DNA of 64,000 nucleotides from Corythucha ciliata (Eukaryota; Arthropoda; Insecta; Hemiptera; Tingidae): contig CM075941.1 in the NCBI GenBank assembly GCA_038030265.1, positions 9,920,001-9,984,000 of the forward strand, given 5' to 3'. Shown here piece after piece: positions 1 through 11,543 of the stretch. Under the pieces are notes generated by a model, which was not told the DNA's origin, made no database searches, and was given only the letters and a program-made list of their open reading frames with translations. The position numbers and the translations under genes are program-made. Numbering within the stretch: position 1 is the first letter of the stretch; the number at the start of each line of letters is the position of its first letter.

Positions 1-668
1 AATAAAAAAAGACGCCCTCATCCCTTACACCACCTACGGCTTTTCATTACTTCCTCGTTTCTCTATTCGTTAATCTTCGAGTAATTGACCGTACCAGGAT
101 TACGGGAGTTCTGGTTGTTGGAGGCGTGGGAGCGGGGGTGAGTTCGAAAATTGAAAAGGATGAAGTTAGGTTGGAACGCTGTATAGAAGTGGCGTGCCAG
201 AAAGCGAAGGGTCCATTGAGCTTTTATTTCACAATGGCGCTCGTTCTCCTCTTGGGATTTAACTGACTGGAAAAAATGTCACCTTTTTTTTTTTTTCTGC
301 TGGAGGCGTGAGATGGAAAGGGCTGGAAAACACTTTTGTCGAAGTCATTGGATTCTTTCACGCGTAATTGAAATCGTCGAATCATAATTTCAGTCGTAAT
401 TGTGCAAATATTTTCAAAATGGAAGGCGGATAACATGCAAATGTCTCTTGAGGGTGATTTTTTTGCTGCCTTCGAAAAAAAAAACGGTGACTTCACACCC
501 ATTAGCATAAACATGGTAAAGAAGAGGGTTTTTTAAAGGGCGTCATTACAGAAGGGTGTCTTGTGATCCCAAAGGTAAGCTCGCCTTGGCTTAAAAACAC
601 GCGGGGGGATTTCATTTTCTTCAATCCAATCAGAAGAAAGGCCAAGCATTTCATGAAGAATTTACAAT
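1..668. other. no gene recognised
   Basis: Non-coding sequence with short homopolymers (T run near 284-296). Only short open frames without recognisable motifs are present on either strand. Confidence 0.5.
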
Positions 669-932
669 TCAAAAGATGTAGCTGTTAGGTAAACGAAGAT
701 GTTTGAGACGGGAGGGGTGTGCCAGGGTGTTTTGAAGCATGAACACTAATAAGACGTCAGGAGCCATTATGAAAATGAGGAAAGTCTTCCAATCCTCACC
801 TGCTCCAAAGTAAACCACCGTTGGAATAGCGAGGGAAGCGGCCCCAATGGTTCCCATAAATGATAATTTCTTGACAAATGCCATAAAATGAAACGCGGTT
901 TTAATGAACAGAAGGGGGTGGTTTTGACGCAT
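669..932 (-). CDS. possible membrane-protein exon, unrecognised
   Basis: A minus-strand open frame of 87 codons contains two hydrophobic stretches (one around GAASLAIPTVVYFGAG, one around FLIFIMAPDVLLVFML) separated by a short polar segment, followed by a basic tail and a stop. This composition suggests part of a small two-span membrane protein rather than a random frame, but I do not recognise the family. No neighbouring exon or clear splice site was identified, so it could also be a chance frame or a decayed exon. Confidence 0.2.
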   Translation of the reverse strand: MRQNHPLLFIKTAFHFMAFVKKLSFMGTIGAASLAIPTVVYFGAGEDWKTFLIFIMAPDVLLVFMLQNTLAHPSRLKHLRLPNSYIF

Positions 933-2258
933 TCATTTTAAACGTACAATTTTTGTCAAAGCTACTTTTACTCTTCACTCTCACATTATTCTTAGCACGA
1001 TCAACCCCCTTCTCGTCGAACATAAATAATGACTGAAAATGTACGCTCGCGTGAAAGCTTTTCTAAGGAGACAAAAATTTCCTCTTCTACCTCTTCTTTT
1101 ATTCTCGTAATTTTCTATTGTAGACTGTACTTAATCGTTCTTCTACTCCTTCCGGATGTACCACCCACCCGGCTGGGTTACATTAGGTGAAATGACTCTT
1201 TAAAGAACACACAAAACTCCTAATGGGTTCAGAAGAATGAGAAAAACAACATGCACACTGCTGGATAAAAGAGAGAGAGAGAGAAGACGGAAAGATGAGA
1301 GGACCGTGTTTTAAAATAAGAATTTTTCTCTATATTTCTTCTCCCCTTCTCCTCAAGAAACATTATTCACGTTACTCTGGAGTTTTCCTTTTTATCAAAA
1401 CACTGCATCCCCACCGTTTGCATTAATGAGAAGAAGAGTCGGTTGGTTGCAGATTTTAATTATCCAGTCTCTTTTAGAAACGTCCCTCCTTATTTTTTTT
1501 CTTTTTTATATTCTGCGGTCATTGTTTAAAATCAGGAAAGAGAATGATGAGACTGCCATTTTTAGAGTTGTCTGCCTCTACCCTACTACGCCCATTATAC
1601 TTTTTGCTTTTGTGAGCACTCAAAGATCTTTTCCCCTGTCCCATTTGTCCATGAATATGGTGGCGTAATGACGTATGGACTAACAGGGATTGCTCGTGAA
1701 TGAGGTGTTTTTGGGAGAGCCGAATTAAAAGTTAAAATCGACTTGTCCACGCAAGGAATGGGCTTAGACAGGCATTAGTAACCTATACGTGAAAAATCAT
1801 TTTTCGCGCTACCTGCTTCGTTAGTTGGCCCCAAGGCGATAGATATTACAGGTGGCAAGAGCACTTTTCTTGGAACTGAGGAGGACTGCCACGTCACTCA
1901 TAGACCGGAAAGTCTGACTGCCTGAGCTAGGTTCGTTATAGCGTTTTCCATTAGCACAAAAAGTAGAGCTGGGGCTGCTCCAGGTCTGATCTGATAAGAG
2001 TTTCAAGGTTCCATTTGCCAATTGATCCTCAGCAGAGCGACTTTTTATTCGTTCCATTCATCCCTACGCTCCTCCATGGATCAGAGCTAGAGCAACTTCA
2101 ACTGCTCCGTCAAAATCGACGGAGCGGTAAACCTCTCTTGGAAGGTTCATTGCGATAAGCATCGTTTTGAGTTCGTATTTTATTTTTCGTCGCGGATGAA
2201 GCCAACGATTTGTTGAACGAAAGCGGTTTAACAATCATTCAAGTTCTGTTATTCGTAG
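933..2258. other. no gene recognised
   Basis: A/T-rich non-coding DNA with a short (GA)n run near 1271-1285. No motif-bearing frame was found. Confidence 0.45.
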
Positions 2259-2420
2259 GTACCATTATCGTCGATTACTCAACAGATCCAGAGAAGTGGT
2301 CAGATGAAGCCACTAGGCTCATTTTGAAATGTATGGATAACTCTAGTCTAGAGTCAAGCTCGTCCGACGAAAAATATGAAAATAAGAAGACTACGTGGGC
2401 TATTATTGCAGCATCAATCA
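2259..2420 (+). CDS. Myb/SANT-like DNA-binding domain exon (fragment)
   Basis: The frame across this segment reads a block with WSDEATRLILKCM near its start and KKTTWAIIAASIS near its end, separated by an acidic, Ser-rich linker. This spacing of a WS(D/E)EAT helix and a W-hydrophobic second helix is characteristic of the Myb/SANT-like (MADF-related) domain found in many insect and transposon-associated proteins. The proposed exon starts after an AG at 2257-2258 and ends before a GTAAGG donor at 2421. The third helix and the rest of the protein are not visible nearby. It may be an exon of a host gene with distant partners, or a fragment of a Harbinger-type DNA-binding protein. Confidence 0.4.
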
Positions 2421-3166
2421 GTAAGGAGAAGACAGAATAACAAAAACCTAGTACCAGTGTTCCAATCGTCACAAAACGGTTCATCCGGATTCTCTACATT
2501 AATGAAGTTATATATCCCTTTATGTATTACATATTTCCCCCAAAGCCCATTCCTTCATTTTTCCTGCCGCCACAAAGCGTGTTTGCTGGCCGAGAGTGTC
2601 TAAATTCGCAACTTGTTGTTATTAGATATCAATTATGTTCTTGAAAGAACATTATTAATGGAATTGGGCATTGAACTCACGAAGGGATGCGCCCGATTTG
2701 TTCACAGTCATGCTAATAAGTACATTCTCGCTAATAAATACAAGCACTCCACACAAAAATATACAAGTGCTCAGCTCATGCACGTAAATAAATATGTACT
2801 TCCATTCAATACAAACACAAAAACTACAAAACAGTCATGAGGAGAAAGGTTGTTATTAAAGAGCGCTCTCTTCCACATGTTAAAAGTCGTTCCATTCTAA
2901 CCCACTCTTAGCCAGATTTTGGTTCGATCCGAGCGGGCTTGTGACGTCACAAGAGCCGCCCCAGAGCACTTTTGAAATGGCAAAAGGAAAACGCTATTAG
3001 TTACGTCTCTTATTTTGTTCATCGGTGTTGTCAGATATAATTAAATAGTTACTTTTTCTATTTATGGTAATCCTCGACACGACCCGAATATCGAGGTGAA
3101 TAAGTTTGTTGCATTAAAACCGTTGTATTGTGGAAGGATTAGATAAAAGTAGAAATCAAAAACACC
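2421..3166. other. no gene recognised
   Basis: Non-coding sequence with no motif-bearing frames and no clear repeat boundary. Confidence 0.4.
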
Positions 3167-3318
3167 TTAAAGCCGGTTTTCCTAGCAGCGCAAAACGCTT
3201 AGCGCCGTGTGTTTTAAATTCATTTCTAGTCACCACATGTTAACTTTTCAACTAGGAAACAATTTAAAACACGCTGCACTAAGCGTTTTGCGCTGCCATG
3301 TAGGAAAACTCAGCTTAA
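3167..3318. mobile_element. fold-back MITE flanked by TTAA
   Basis: Two ~55-bp inverted arms (about 3167-3219 and 3262-3318) share the block GCAGCGCAAAACGCTTAG and a TTTTAAATT inner end. TTAA lies at both outer edges (3167-3170 and 3315-3318), matching the target of piggyBac or Kolobok-type transposases. There is no coding capacity. Confidence 0.65.
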
Positions 3319-4110
3319 GTACTAATAATTATGTTTTGAAAAATCATTAGTTCTGCTCTGTTTGTCCATGTTCAATGAACATATTTTATTAAGATCAAAG
3401 CACGCTGATCGCTGAGAGTTACCAACTTTTAAAATAATTTCGTTAATACACATTGCAGATGCCTGCCCAACTAACAATTCGACTTCGGTAGTACTTCGCG
3501 TAAGTCTAACAGAAGCTGTTTACAGAAGCCCAACTATTTCTGAAAAACTTGCAATAGCGTTCTATAAGACCAAAAAGGCTGAAGGTTTCCATTATTACCG
3601 AAGTTGTAGAGAGCTTCGGAGAGAGCTTCGGATGGACCTATAAGAGGAAGATAGGATGACTTTACAGAGACATCAGCTTCTATAAGGGACCTGCAGTAGG
3701 CCTTAAACAGGTTTAAAGGAGCCTAGTAGCGAAACTCAACGGAGAAGAAAAATGGCGGGTAGACTTCGATAAGCAAATTTCTTTTAGGTCTCCAGAAGGT
3801 TGTATTGCAAGCTTTACCGAAACTCAGTGGTAAAAAACAATAAATACAAGAAAAAAAAATCATTCGAATGTAATGTAATTTGTTAGATAACTTGACTGTG
3901 CTGGGGGACGAAGACATCTCTAGAATTACTCATTTTAAGTATTACACTCACATTCCTTACATTTATTTCCAGAAAACTTCCCCGATGCCAAGGATCGAAC
4001 CTGCCTCTTTCACGTGTGAGTCCTGAAATCCGCTGAGAACAGTTTTGATCACAATAAAAACATCTGTCTAATGAATTTCAAGGGTTTCTTAATGTCAAGG
4101 AACGTTCATA
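3319..4110. other. no gene recognised
   Basis: Non-coding. The 3590-3640 part contains a short local repeat (GAGAGCTTCGGA twice) only. Confidence 0.4.
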
Positions 4111-4253
4111 AATACGGGTATAAGTTTTTAATAAAAATAGCCATTTGAAATAATAAAAAAAAAAAATGTGTTCCCTGCCTAAAACGTTGTGTTTTCGATA
4201 AGATTGAACATATTTTTGGACGAAAAAACTTATTCGTGTGAGAATAGGCCCCC
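4111..4253 (-). mobile_element. diverged Harbinger-type MITE (third copy of the P-intron MITE)
   Basis: Reads in reverse as a degraded copy of the MITEs at 11818-11959 and 12567-12722: it shares the GAACATATTTTTG block, the ATAGCCATTT block with an adjacent poly-A, and the end AATAGGCCCC. The left end is eroded and no target duplication is clear. Confidence 0.55.
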
Positions 4254-4459
4254 TGAAGTCAACTACCTACCCACTTCAACGTCATGGAATTATTATGGGT
4301 ATACTCGTCATTTAAACTGTAAACCAGTAAAGGACGAGTATTTCTCTTTATACAAATACAATTCCACCTCCCCCCTGCCCTCACATCACCAAAAAACACG
4401 AGTTTTAACAACTTTTTTTTTTTTAAACAGATTTTTAATTGAGTAACCCCAATGTTTAG

Positions 4460-4584
4460 GAGATGCACCTGAGATGACTGAAATGCCTAACAGAAGTGAG
4501 AGTTCACAATCTGATGTCGTAAAACTGCTGGAAACAAATGAACTCAGCGATTATATGACGCTAATTCAAAATCAAGCAAGTGAG
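4460..4584 (+). pseudogene. candidate upstream exon of a P-element/THAP9-like transposase
   Basis: An open segment follows an acceptor (TTTAG, 4455-4459) and ends at GAG|GTAAAT. It encodes an acidic, Ser-rich stretch followed by an amphipathic segment with VVKLLETNELSDYM. It joins in phase 0 to the next segment at 4795. The assignment to a P-type transposase rests only on the downstream exon and on a recognised transposase further along the same strand. An unrelated host gene is possible. Confidence 0.35.
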
Positions 4585-4655
4585 GTAAATTAAACTGGCA
4601 TTTCCTAAAGAACGCCTCTTTCATTTCCCCCGCGACTCGTACAGGACAAGAAAAA

Positions 4656-4681
4656 ACGACGGAAAAAATTTTTTCCGTCGT
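4656..4681. repeat. 26-bp perfect palindrome
   Basis: ACGACGGAAAAAA is followed immediately by its exact reverse complement, inside the presumed intron between the segments at 4460-4584 and 4795-5019. Confidence 0.8.
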
Positions 4682-4794
4682 AAATAATGAATGCGCATGC
4701 GCGCGTTGCTCTTTGATTGGCTGCAGCTCAAATTCTTAGCTGTCACAGGTCGCATATGAAGCCGCCTTCATGTTATAATAATTCATTTTTTCAG

Positions 4795-5019
4795 ATAGAG
4801 GACTTGAAAGCAAAACTCAGCATAGCTAAATATGAAGCGGATATTCTTCAACAAAAACTTGATGAAAAGGATGTTCTAGAAAAGTCAATTTCAAAAATAT
4901 TCAGCAAAAACCAGCTGAAAATACTGTCGGAATGCAAATCCAAAAAAGTTTGGACGAAAGATGATACACTGAGAAAAAGGGTCTGCGAAAAAATACTGCA
5001 AAAGCAATTTAACTGTTAA
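4795..5019 (+). pseudogene. candidate coiled-coil exon of a P-element/THAP9-like transposase
   Basis: After a T-rich acceptor (TTTTTTCAG) the frame encodes a heptad-like coiled coil (IEDLKAKLSIAKYEADIL onward), then IFSKNQLKILSE and VWTKDD, before ending at a stop at 5019. In THAP9 and P-element transposases a leucine-zipper segment is followed by a similar IF..NQ-hydrophobic block and a WT.(E/D)DI block just upstream of the RNase H-like core. The last ~17 codons after WTKDD do not fit that pattern, so the exon may really end earlier or be decayed. The matching core exons lie 6.5 kb downstream at 11544. Confidence 0.4.
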
Positions 5020-6405
5020 AACTAGACGATACGGCTAAGTCTCCTTGAAGAGTCAGTTCTGCTGTCACGAGCAGGCTGTTGTTTTCGCTCGTCTATTACT
5101 CCTCAAATGACAGTTTCCATGCTTTTCGCCCTTTCAAATTAGCCGTATCGCCGTTCTAGCAGTATTTGAGCTACTCTGCTCTGTGCTGGGTACTGTGAAA
5201 TCTTGTAGTGGGGATGGTTTTTTTGATAAAAACGGCGACCGGGAGTCTTCGAAATCCGGGGATTGATCGTTTTTAGCAGCATGGAACAATGCAAAAACGA
5301 TAACCTGCTAAGTCCAGATGGTGGGTTACCCTGCCGAAATAGAAGAACGAGTCCTTGGGGTGGGGGGGGGGGACGTGGGTAGTGCTAATGAGAATATCAC
5401 ATGCTCCAATATTATATTCAACGTCAGGTACAATGATCCCACAAGTAAAATAATCGTACCTGTAGTGCCCACAATAAGGGTTCTCATCAGGGGGGGCTAC
5501 AGGGGCTTGCTGCGAGGGGTGGAAGTAAACAATCTTCATTAAGTTCCATCAAGAAATCGTTGCTCAATTTGTTATTTCAGTTATAAATAGAGGTACCTAC
5601 CTACACATAAAAGTGTAAGAATCAGCGAGCTCGCTCAGAATTGTATATCGCATAAGAATTGTACATTTGTACCGTCGTAAGCAATGCAGTGCTGTTGAAA
5701 TACCAGTCCAGGGGTTGTTTTAGTCGGACCGTGACCTTCAAAGTAATGGTATGTGTGTGGAACAGAAGTATATGGGTCTTTAAAAACGTGGGTGTGCAGT
5801 ATGCCGGTCTGCTAAAACATGAGCTGCCACGTGTCCCAGAAAAGGGGGTTTTGACTACTCTAGCCCTTTCTTCATGCTTGAGCCTGGAGTTACGTAGTTC
5901 AGTTTCAGTTTGAAATCGTCTTCGTTCTGTGTACAGTGTCTATTAGTGTCGTGAGACTCCGACTTTGTTTCTCAAAGGTGAGTGAATATTTTCTAAATAC
6001 TACCTTACGAGTACGACGTACTGTAAAGTATGAGTGGTGCATGTTTGCATGAATAATGAAGCTACTGACTTATTTTTTTTATCTCGAGTTGAAATCGGTA
6101 TAGCCATAATACCAAGTGGTTGGGGGCTTAACTCTTAAGGCAATAACAAAGCTGTACTGCAACTGTAGGAGACGCAGTTTCTTCATTATGTTCGTGTTTT
6201 GTACTGCGATCGAGTAGATTTCAAGTTTTCTGTGCAATGGAAGGTCAATTCACCAGGATTTAGTTTGAATAAATGAGGGTGTTTATTTATTTTTATTTTT
6301 TCAATAGAACCGGGATCCCCGTTTTGGCTTACTTTGGGATGCTGTCGAAACAACAGAAAATGATTAATTTGTTCGAAAACAGCTAATCCTGGCAGAAAAA
6401 AATTT
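5020..6405. other. no gene recognised
   Basis: Non-coding. A segment ending at CTCAAAG|GTGAGT (donor near 5980) could be an untranslated first exon, but nothing else supports that. A G-run is present at 5358-5372. Confidence 0.35.
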
Positions 6406-6460
6406 GTTCCAAGAAAAATCAAGTGTCCAATTGGATTGGACACTTGATTTTTCTTGGAAC
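6406..6460. repeat. hairpin: 26-bp arms, 3-nt loop
   Basis: GTTCCAAGAAAAATCAAGTG at 6406 onward is mirrored exactly by the right arm ending at 6460, with TGG as the loop. A single-stranded form would fold almost perfectly. Confidence 0.85.
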
Positions 6461-7449
6461 CTCTTCTATGGCTTCATTCCGCAAGATTTCTAAAAATGTG
6501 TTCTTTCCGAATTGTTCGTCAAAAGTAGCAAAAAGTCCATCCGGAAGTGAAAAAATCGGATTTAATTCGGAAAAGTAGAGATAAACCTTGAACAACTTTG
6601 GAAAAATTCATGTCTCAAAGATGAGTTCCGAGTTACTGTGTAGCCGCCACCTAATCGGATCATTGTGGTGGGAGGTTAGGTGAGGGGGGGGGGGTTACGA
6701 ATGCCGTGGTCATCGGGGTGGGGGACATGTTGGATTCGACGCATCGATCGCGGTCAACAGTCAAGTCAGCTGTTGATGGGCAAGCAAAATGAGGGCTGGA
6801 AGTGAGTAGAGTAGGTTTACGAAAGAAAAAAATGAGTACATATTATTTTCTGTTGTTGCCTAGCAACGGTTCAACCATGCGGTCACGAGGTTAGAGAACC
6901 TTTAAAACACAGGTACTGCAACACGGATTTCAGCGCCATAATTTGGTGCCTCAGTAGTTAGGGTAAACAAAATATCATGAATGAAAAAATTGTCATCGTA
7001 ACAGCAAACAAACGCAGAATGTGGTCGAAATAAATAAAAATATCCTTCTTGTCAATGAGATCAGGTGATAATTATAATCATAATATGAAGGATCAAGTAT
7101 GGCGCCCAAGTATGGCGCCGATTTGCATGTTGCAGTACTCGTGTTTTATAGTGCCTTAACGAGGTTACAGGCTGATAGACAAGCCCACCCAACACCCCCT
7201 ATCGACAACTACTGAACAGTGAGTGAAATTTGTTGCCAGTATTTTCATACATTTTTTTTTAGCTTTATTTAATTTCTTGGCGTGGAATAGTGCAACATTT
7301 CTTTTATTTTTGTCAAAACTTATTACCATATCGATCGTCAGTTTTTTGCTTGCCCATCAACCAACCTGACAAAAGACCACGACCGAAATCTCGGTAGGGA
7401 GTTTTTTCCTAGTCCTTAAGTTAAGACGGGTCCCTTCGATCCCTTACCA
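6461..7449. other. no gene recognised
   Basis: Non-coding. Contains a G-run at 6683-6694 and a small local duplication of AAGTATGGCGCC near 7097-7118. Confidence 0.4.
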
Positions 7450-7731
7450 GCTACCCCTCGCCTAAACTTCGCCCCTAAATTTTGGTTTCATTTCTGTACC
7501 AATCTTCAATTTCAAAGTATCATTTGAATCTTCAGGAAGCCCAACAATGACAACCCCCAAAAACACTTCAGAATTAAAATGTGATCTAGGGTCATTTCAG
7601 GGATGAAATTTTAAAAAGCAAGTTCGAGCGTTGGACTTTCTGAAGATTGAAATGATACTTTGAAATTGAAGACTGATGCAGAAATAGAGTCAAAATTTAG
7701 GCGCGAAGTTTAGACGAGGGTGGCTTGTTAG
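7450..7731. mobile_element. fold-back element with ~95-bp arms
   Basis: The left arm (about 7450-7550) and right arm (about 7630-7731) are inverted copies sharing CAATTTCAAAGTATCATTT and CTAAACTTCG near their inner and outer parts. The loop of ~80 bp has no coding potential. No target duplication could be assigned with confidence. Confidence 0.7.
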
Positions 7732-8685
7732 GTGTCGAGGAAACCTGTCTGACTCCCTCCCCACCCTTAAGATAATATATGGTCGTTGAAAGTGGTGGGA
7801 TGGGTGGGGGTTGATTGAGAAGCAAGGTGAATTTAAACTCTTTTTACAAAGTGCCGTGGTTCCCCTCCCGCCTGGATCGGTGGAAGGGTTGGGCCGACGT
7901 GTTTCGGATACACAGAGACCTTTAAAGTACATTAAAGTCTATGGGCGCTTGGCGTATTTCCGTCGTTATAATCTTTTTTAATATTAATTACAATTTTTAA
8001 AAACTTGATCTTTGATGTGATCAATTTACTGAAACTTTGATGATTTTTTGATGCATCCGCTCCTCATTATTCCAATGATCCTTATTTTTATTAAACAAGA
8101 ATTTGAACGAAAAATGTTGGGGATTTATCCCGCCAACCAATCGCGTTCCCGTTTCGCTTTCACCGGTTCTCATCGGCTTCGGTGATCCGAGACCTCCCTG
8201 ACTTGGATCGCCGGGTCACGACGAGAACCAGGGCCGGTGACCGTGTTGCGGTAGCACCTCTGCTTCCCCTGGGTAGAGTAGATTTTCAGCTCCGAATCCG
8301 GATCAATTGTCGGACAGAGGCCACCGGGACCGTGAGTCAGGTAGCCCGGAGTTCAAGGTCGAAGCGGAGACTGTACCAGTGCATGTTTTCTTGTATTCAA
8401 TACTGTCTAGTTTCAATCTTCAAGAATTTCTCATCAAGCTGTAGCGGGCTTTTTCTAAAGTCACCACCGAAATAACTCGGAAACCTTTCTTGAACGTACA
8501 TTCAGCCCATAAAAATTCTCACTCTTCCTGCGGCTTTTTCGAAGAAATGCTGCTACTGCATGAGGAGAATTTCTCTGAACTCCTTCATCTCTCCTTTGAT
8601 AGCCTTTTTTGTGTATTCGGCGTCGCCAATTTCTGTAATTTCTTATTCAAATAATTCTAATTCATGCTTCTCCTCATTTCTTTAG
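7732..8685. other. intergenic; GC-rich block at about 8140-8345
   Basis: Mostly A/T-rich, but 8140-8345 is distinctly GC-rich and ends at GTGAGTCAG|GTAGCC, so it might be the promoter or untranslated first exon of the gene whose exons follow at 8686. This is an inference from base composition only. Confidence 0.3.
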
Positions 8686-9279
8686 CCTACAACTTTACGA
8701 GTATTTAGAAAATACCTTACTCCTGATTATTTGTCGGAGATACTACCAGGCCCCGAGAATTTGATATTTAGGGCTGGATACGCCTACCATTGGAAAAAGT
8801 GGTCTGAGCAGGAGGTGAGTGCAAGATTTTTCTGTGTCGCAGAAATCATTGCAATGTTTTACTAAACATTCGTTTTCGCTTTGTAGAAAGGGCCCAGGGA
8901 TTCGGTAAACGAGCAGGAGACTTTGGCGAAATCTTTTGGAAATTCAGACAGTTCTCCAGTCACCCTAAACCCAATTTCTTCTCCCGAAAGGTTTTAAAAT
9001 TAATATCGTCTTTTGTGTACTCGCCTGTTATTTAATTTGAGTGATTACCTCAATACAGGTCTCTTGAACCATCAACATCGAATTCGTCGCCCAGTGCAGT
9101 TCCATCGGCTAGTCAACCGTCGGCGTCGTGCCACCCCGTACATGAGATCCTAGAGAAAAACTCGAGGGGAAAGTTCCTCATCAATAAACGTCATCTAGAC
9201 GAAAGTGACCGATGCCTTATTGCCCGCCTTGTTGTGGAACACTTAATTGTAACTAGCAATTCACGACCTCTGCACTTGG
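8686..9279 (+). CDS. three-exon gene fragment, unrecognised
   Basis: Three segments splice in consistent phase: 8686-8814 (acceptor TTCTTTAG, donor GTGAGT), 8887-8990 (acceptor TTTGTAG, donor GTTTTA) and 9059 to about 9279 (acceptor AATACAG). Exon 1 encodes a block including YLTPDYLSEILPGPENLIF, exon 2 a polar Ser/Pro-rich linker, and exon 3 a Ser-rich stretch followed by a charged helical segment with LDESDRCLIARLVVEHLIV. The agreement of three splice phases argues for a real or recently real gene. I do not recognise the family. Start and stop are not visible, and the 3' limit is a guess at a GG|GTACGC donor. Confidence 0.45.
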
Positions 9280-9541
9280 GGTACGCCGACCTGAGCATTT
9301 TCTATCCTTTTTATTTAGAATTTTCTTTTAATTCTCCCATTAATGTTCAGTTTTTTAGCCCGGTGCCGTATTTTCTAACTTTTTCCGATTGCTTTTCAAA
9401 AATCGTATATGTCTCCACTCATTTTTCTTTAATTCACGAATAATATCTCGCTACGGAAACAATATTGCTGTCCCTTTGGAGAATAAGGCCCCTGGCGTTT
9501 TATTCAGTCAAATTCAAGGTCGATAGAGAGGCACAAAATGG

Positions 9542-9587
<46 letters not shown>

Positions 9588-10116
9588 GGAACACGCATGG
9601 AGCATGAAAACATTTCGGTTTAACCCCCCCCCTCACTCCCCATGCCCGTTAGCGTTTTTTTCTTTTTATTCAGAATTTCACCTTATTTTGTCATTTTAGA
9701 TTGGTGTTATTATTTTGGTTTAATTTCTTAGCTTGGTTTATTTCACCTTCTTTGGAGTTTTTTTCGTATCGAGTTTAATTTTGTCGAATTTGAACCAGTA
9801 ATATTTAACAACATTTTTTAACTTTTTCATTTAGAATTTTCCATTTATTAAGCTTAACACCGCAGGTGATAAAACCGATCCTTAATTTTATTCTTTTTTA
9901 TTTATTCTCTTCTTTCGACGAAGCTATGAGCTACAACCGGACGTTTTTTCTGTTTTTCTAATTCACATTCTTGTAAGTCACCTGAAATTCCAAGCCTTCC
10001 ATTGGAAATTTGTCGAGCAATGGCTTGTTTCCTTTGTGTGTTATATTTACCTGTGTACTTCAACAAATTTTCTATGCCTGTGTTACGGATGTGGTTGTAA
10101 ATAAATATCCTGTACT
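9280..10116. other. no gene recognised; contains A44 homopolymer
   Basis: An uninterrupted run of 44 A lies at 9542-9585, possibly a retrotransposon tail, but no retrotransposon body was recognised upstream. The rest is T-rich non-coding DNA. Confidence 0.5.
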
Positions 10117-10370
10117 ATATCTAACGTGTCAGTTACTAAGAGTATAAGTCAAAAAATTGAAGTTTTCAAGAGAGCACTCCAAACTTTTCTATTTAAATAA
10201 AACCCAATCAATACTGTTAGGTACAAGTCCCCTTAGGAATAGGAATTCGGTTTTTTTCGTGACTTATACTCTTGAGAACAGAAGAGTAGAGGCAGGCCGT
10301 CAAGCTGAGTGCAAGAACGGAAAATGGCTAATTTTTGACTTATACTCTTAGTAACTGACACGATAGATAT
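10117..10370. mobile_element. MITE with ~39-bp terminal inverted repeats
   Basis: The termini are inverted copies: CGTGTCAGTTACTAAGAGTA at 10125 is mirrored at 10343-10362, continuing inward through AAGTCAAAAA and outward through ATATCTA with one mismatch. A third internal copy of GACTTATACTCTT lies near 10260. The interior is non-coding. Confidence 0.75.
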
Positions 10371-11543
10371 TATGTTGCCTATCACTTATTAATTTTGTTA
10401 TATTTATTTTATTTCATATCTTTGTGAGTGTACAAAATTCTTCTTCATCTAGTTGTTAGTCCACTCTAAAACGGGAATGTGAAAGTAATTGCGTGAAAAA
10501 GGGATCGTTGTAATTTAAATATGGACAGTTGTTCTGGCAAATTTGACGGGTATAAATTAAATGAAAATAATAATAGTAAATATTATAATCACAATGCATT
10601 TTATTTTTCAGATTTGAGGCCCTAAAATTTACAAATCGCTTTTTTGCTGCAAAAGCGTGGAGTACCTAATCAAAAATCTGTTAATGGTAATTTTGATTTA
10701 CACGCAATCGCGTTATTGAGCTATTGCAGCAAATGAGCGATATTTATACTTTTGCAGAGTGCGCGTGTTCTAACAAAGTATAATTTGCTCCAATAGATGA
10801 CCTGTCAATGCTGTTTTCATCGCAAAGATAAATGTTAAGAATGCAGTTTCTGGGCTACTATTTTAGTGCACAGTGGACTGCTTTACGACACAGGAAGCAC
10901 TGCGAAAATGTAGTACTTGGGTGGCTAAAATCAATAAATAAATCGCGCTAAATTCAAAGAGTCCGCAGTGCACTTTTCAGAGAACACACACTGCACTTAT
11001 AGCTGAAAATGGACTGCATTACCGGTAATTCAAGGACTTCTTTTACAAGATAAATACAACTGTTTTCGCAGAGGTAATTTGGCTTTCGCAGTAGAACAGA
11101 AGAGCTGTTTTCGAATAGTAGTACCTTCTGTTTTAACAGGGCTCTTTACCTGTTTTGGCAGTGCAACTCACCATTATACGGCTTTTCTTGCATACCTGTT
11201 AAAGAAGAGTAAAGAGGCTTAGCAGGACCACTTTTTAGCAGTATTGGCTATCTTGCAACTCCGTGCAGTCCCGAACTTTGTTTTCGCAGTACCAGTTTTA
11301 GAAGTATTTCGCCCTCCTAAAACAGGTCTCCGCATTTTTAGCCGAGTAAAACCGTTCTGCTAAATTAGTAAGATCTGGACTATCTTGCAACTCCACGCAG
11401 TACCAGGACTGCTAAAAATCGCCTAATAAACCGTCGATATTTTTCTCCGTGTATTAGCCAGGCTTTTGCTCTCCGGTAAGATGAATCAGTAAGAACCATG
11501 ACGAATTTACTACTTTGATTGAATCGAAAATTCTTCATTTCAG
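10371..11543. repeat. region dense in ACTGC/GCAGT motifs
   Basis: No gene. From about 10640 to 11430 the words ACTGC/GCAGT, often next to AAAACAG or CTGTTTT, recur at irregular spacing on both strands, resembling in style the TTAGC and ACCG motif arrays elsewhere in the window. No tandem period or terminal repeats were identified. Confidence 0.45.

Noticed and set aside
8182..8475. A 97-codon plus-strand frame in the GC-rich block
   Set aside because: Arg-rich, without motif, and explained by the GC-rich composition; a 5' UTR or promoter reading is at least as likely.
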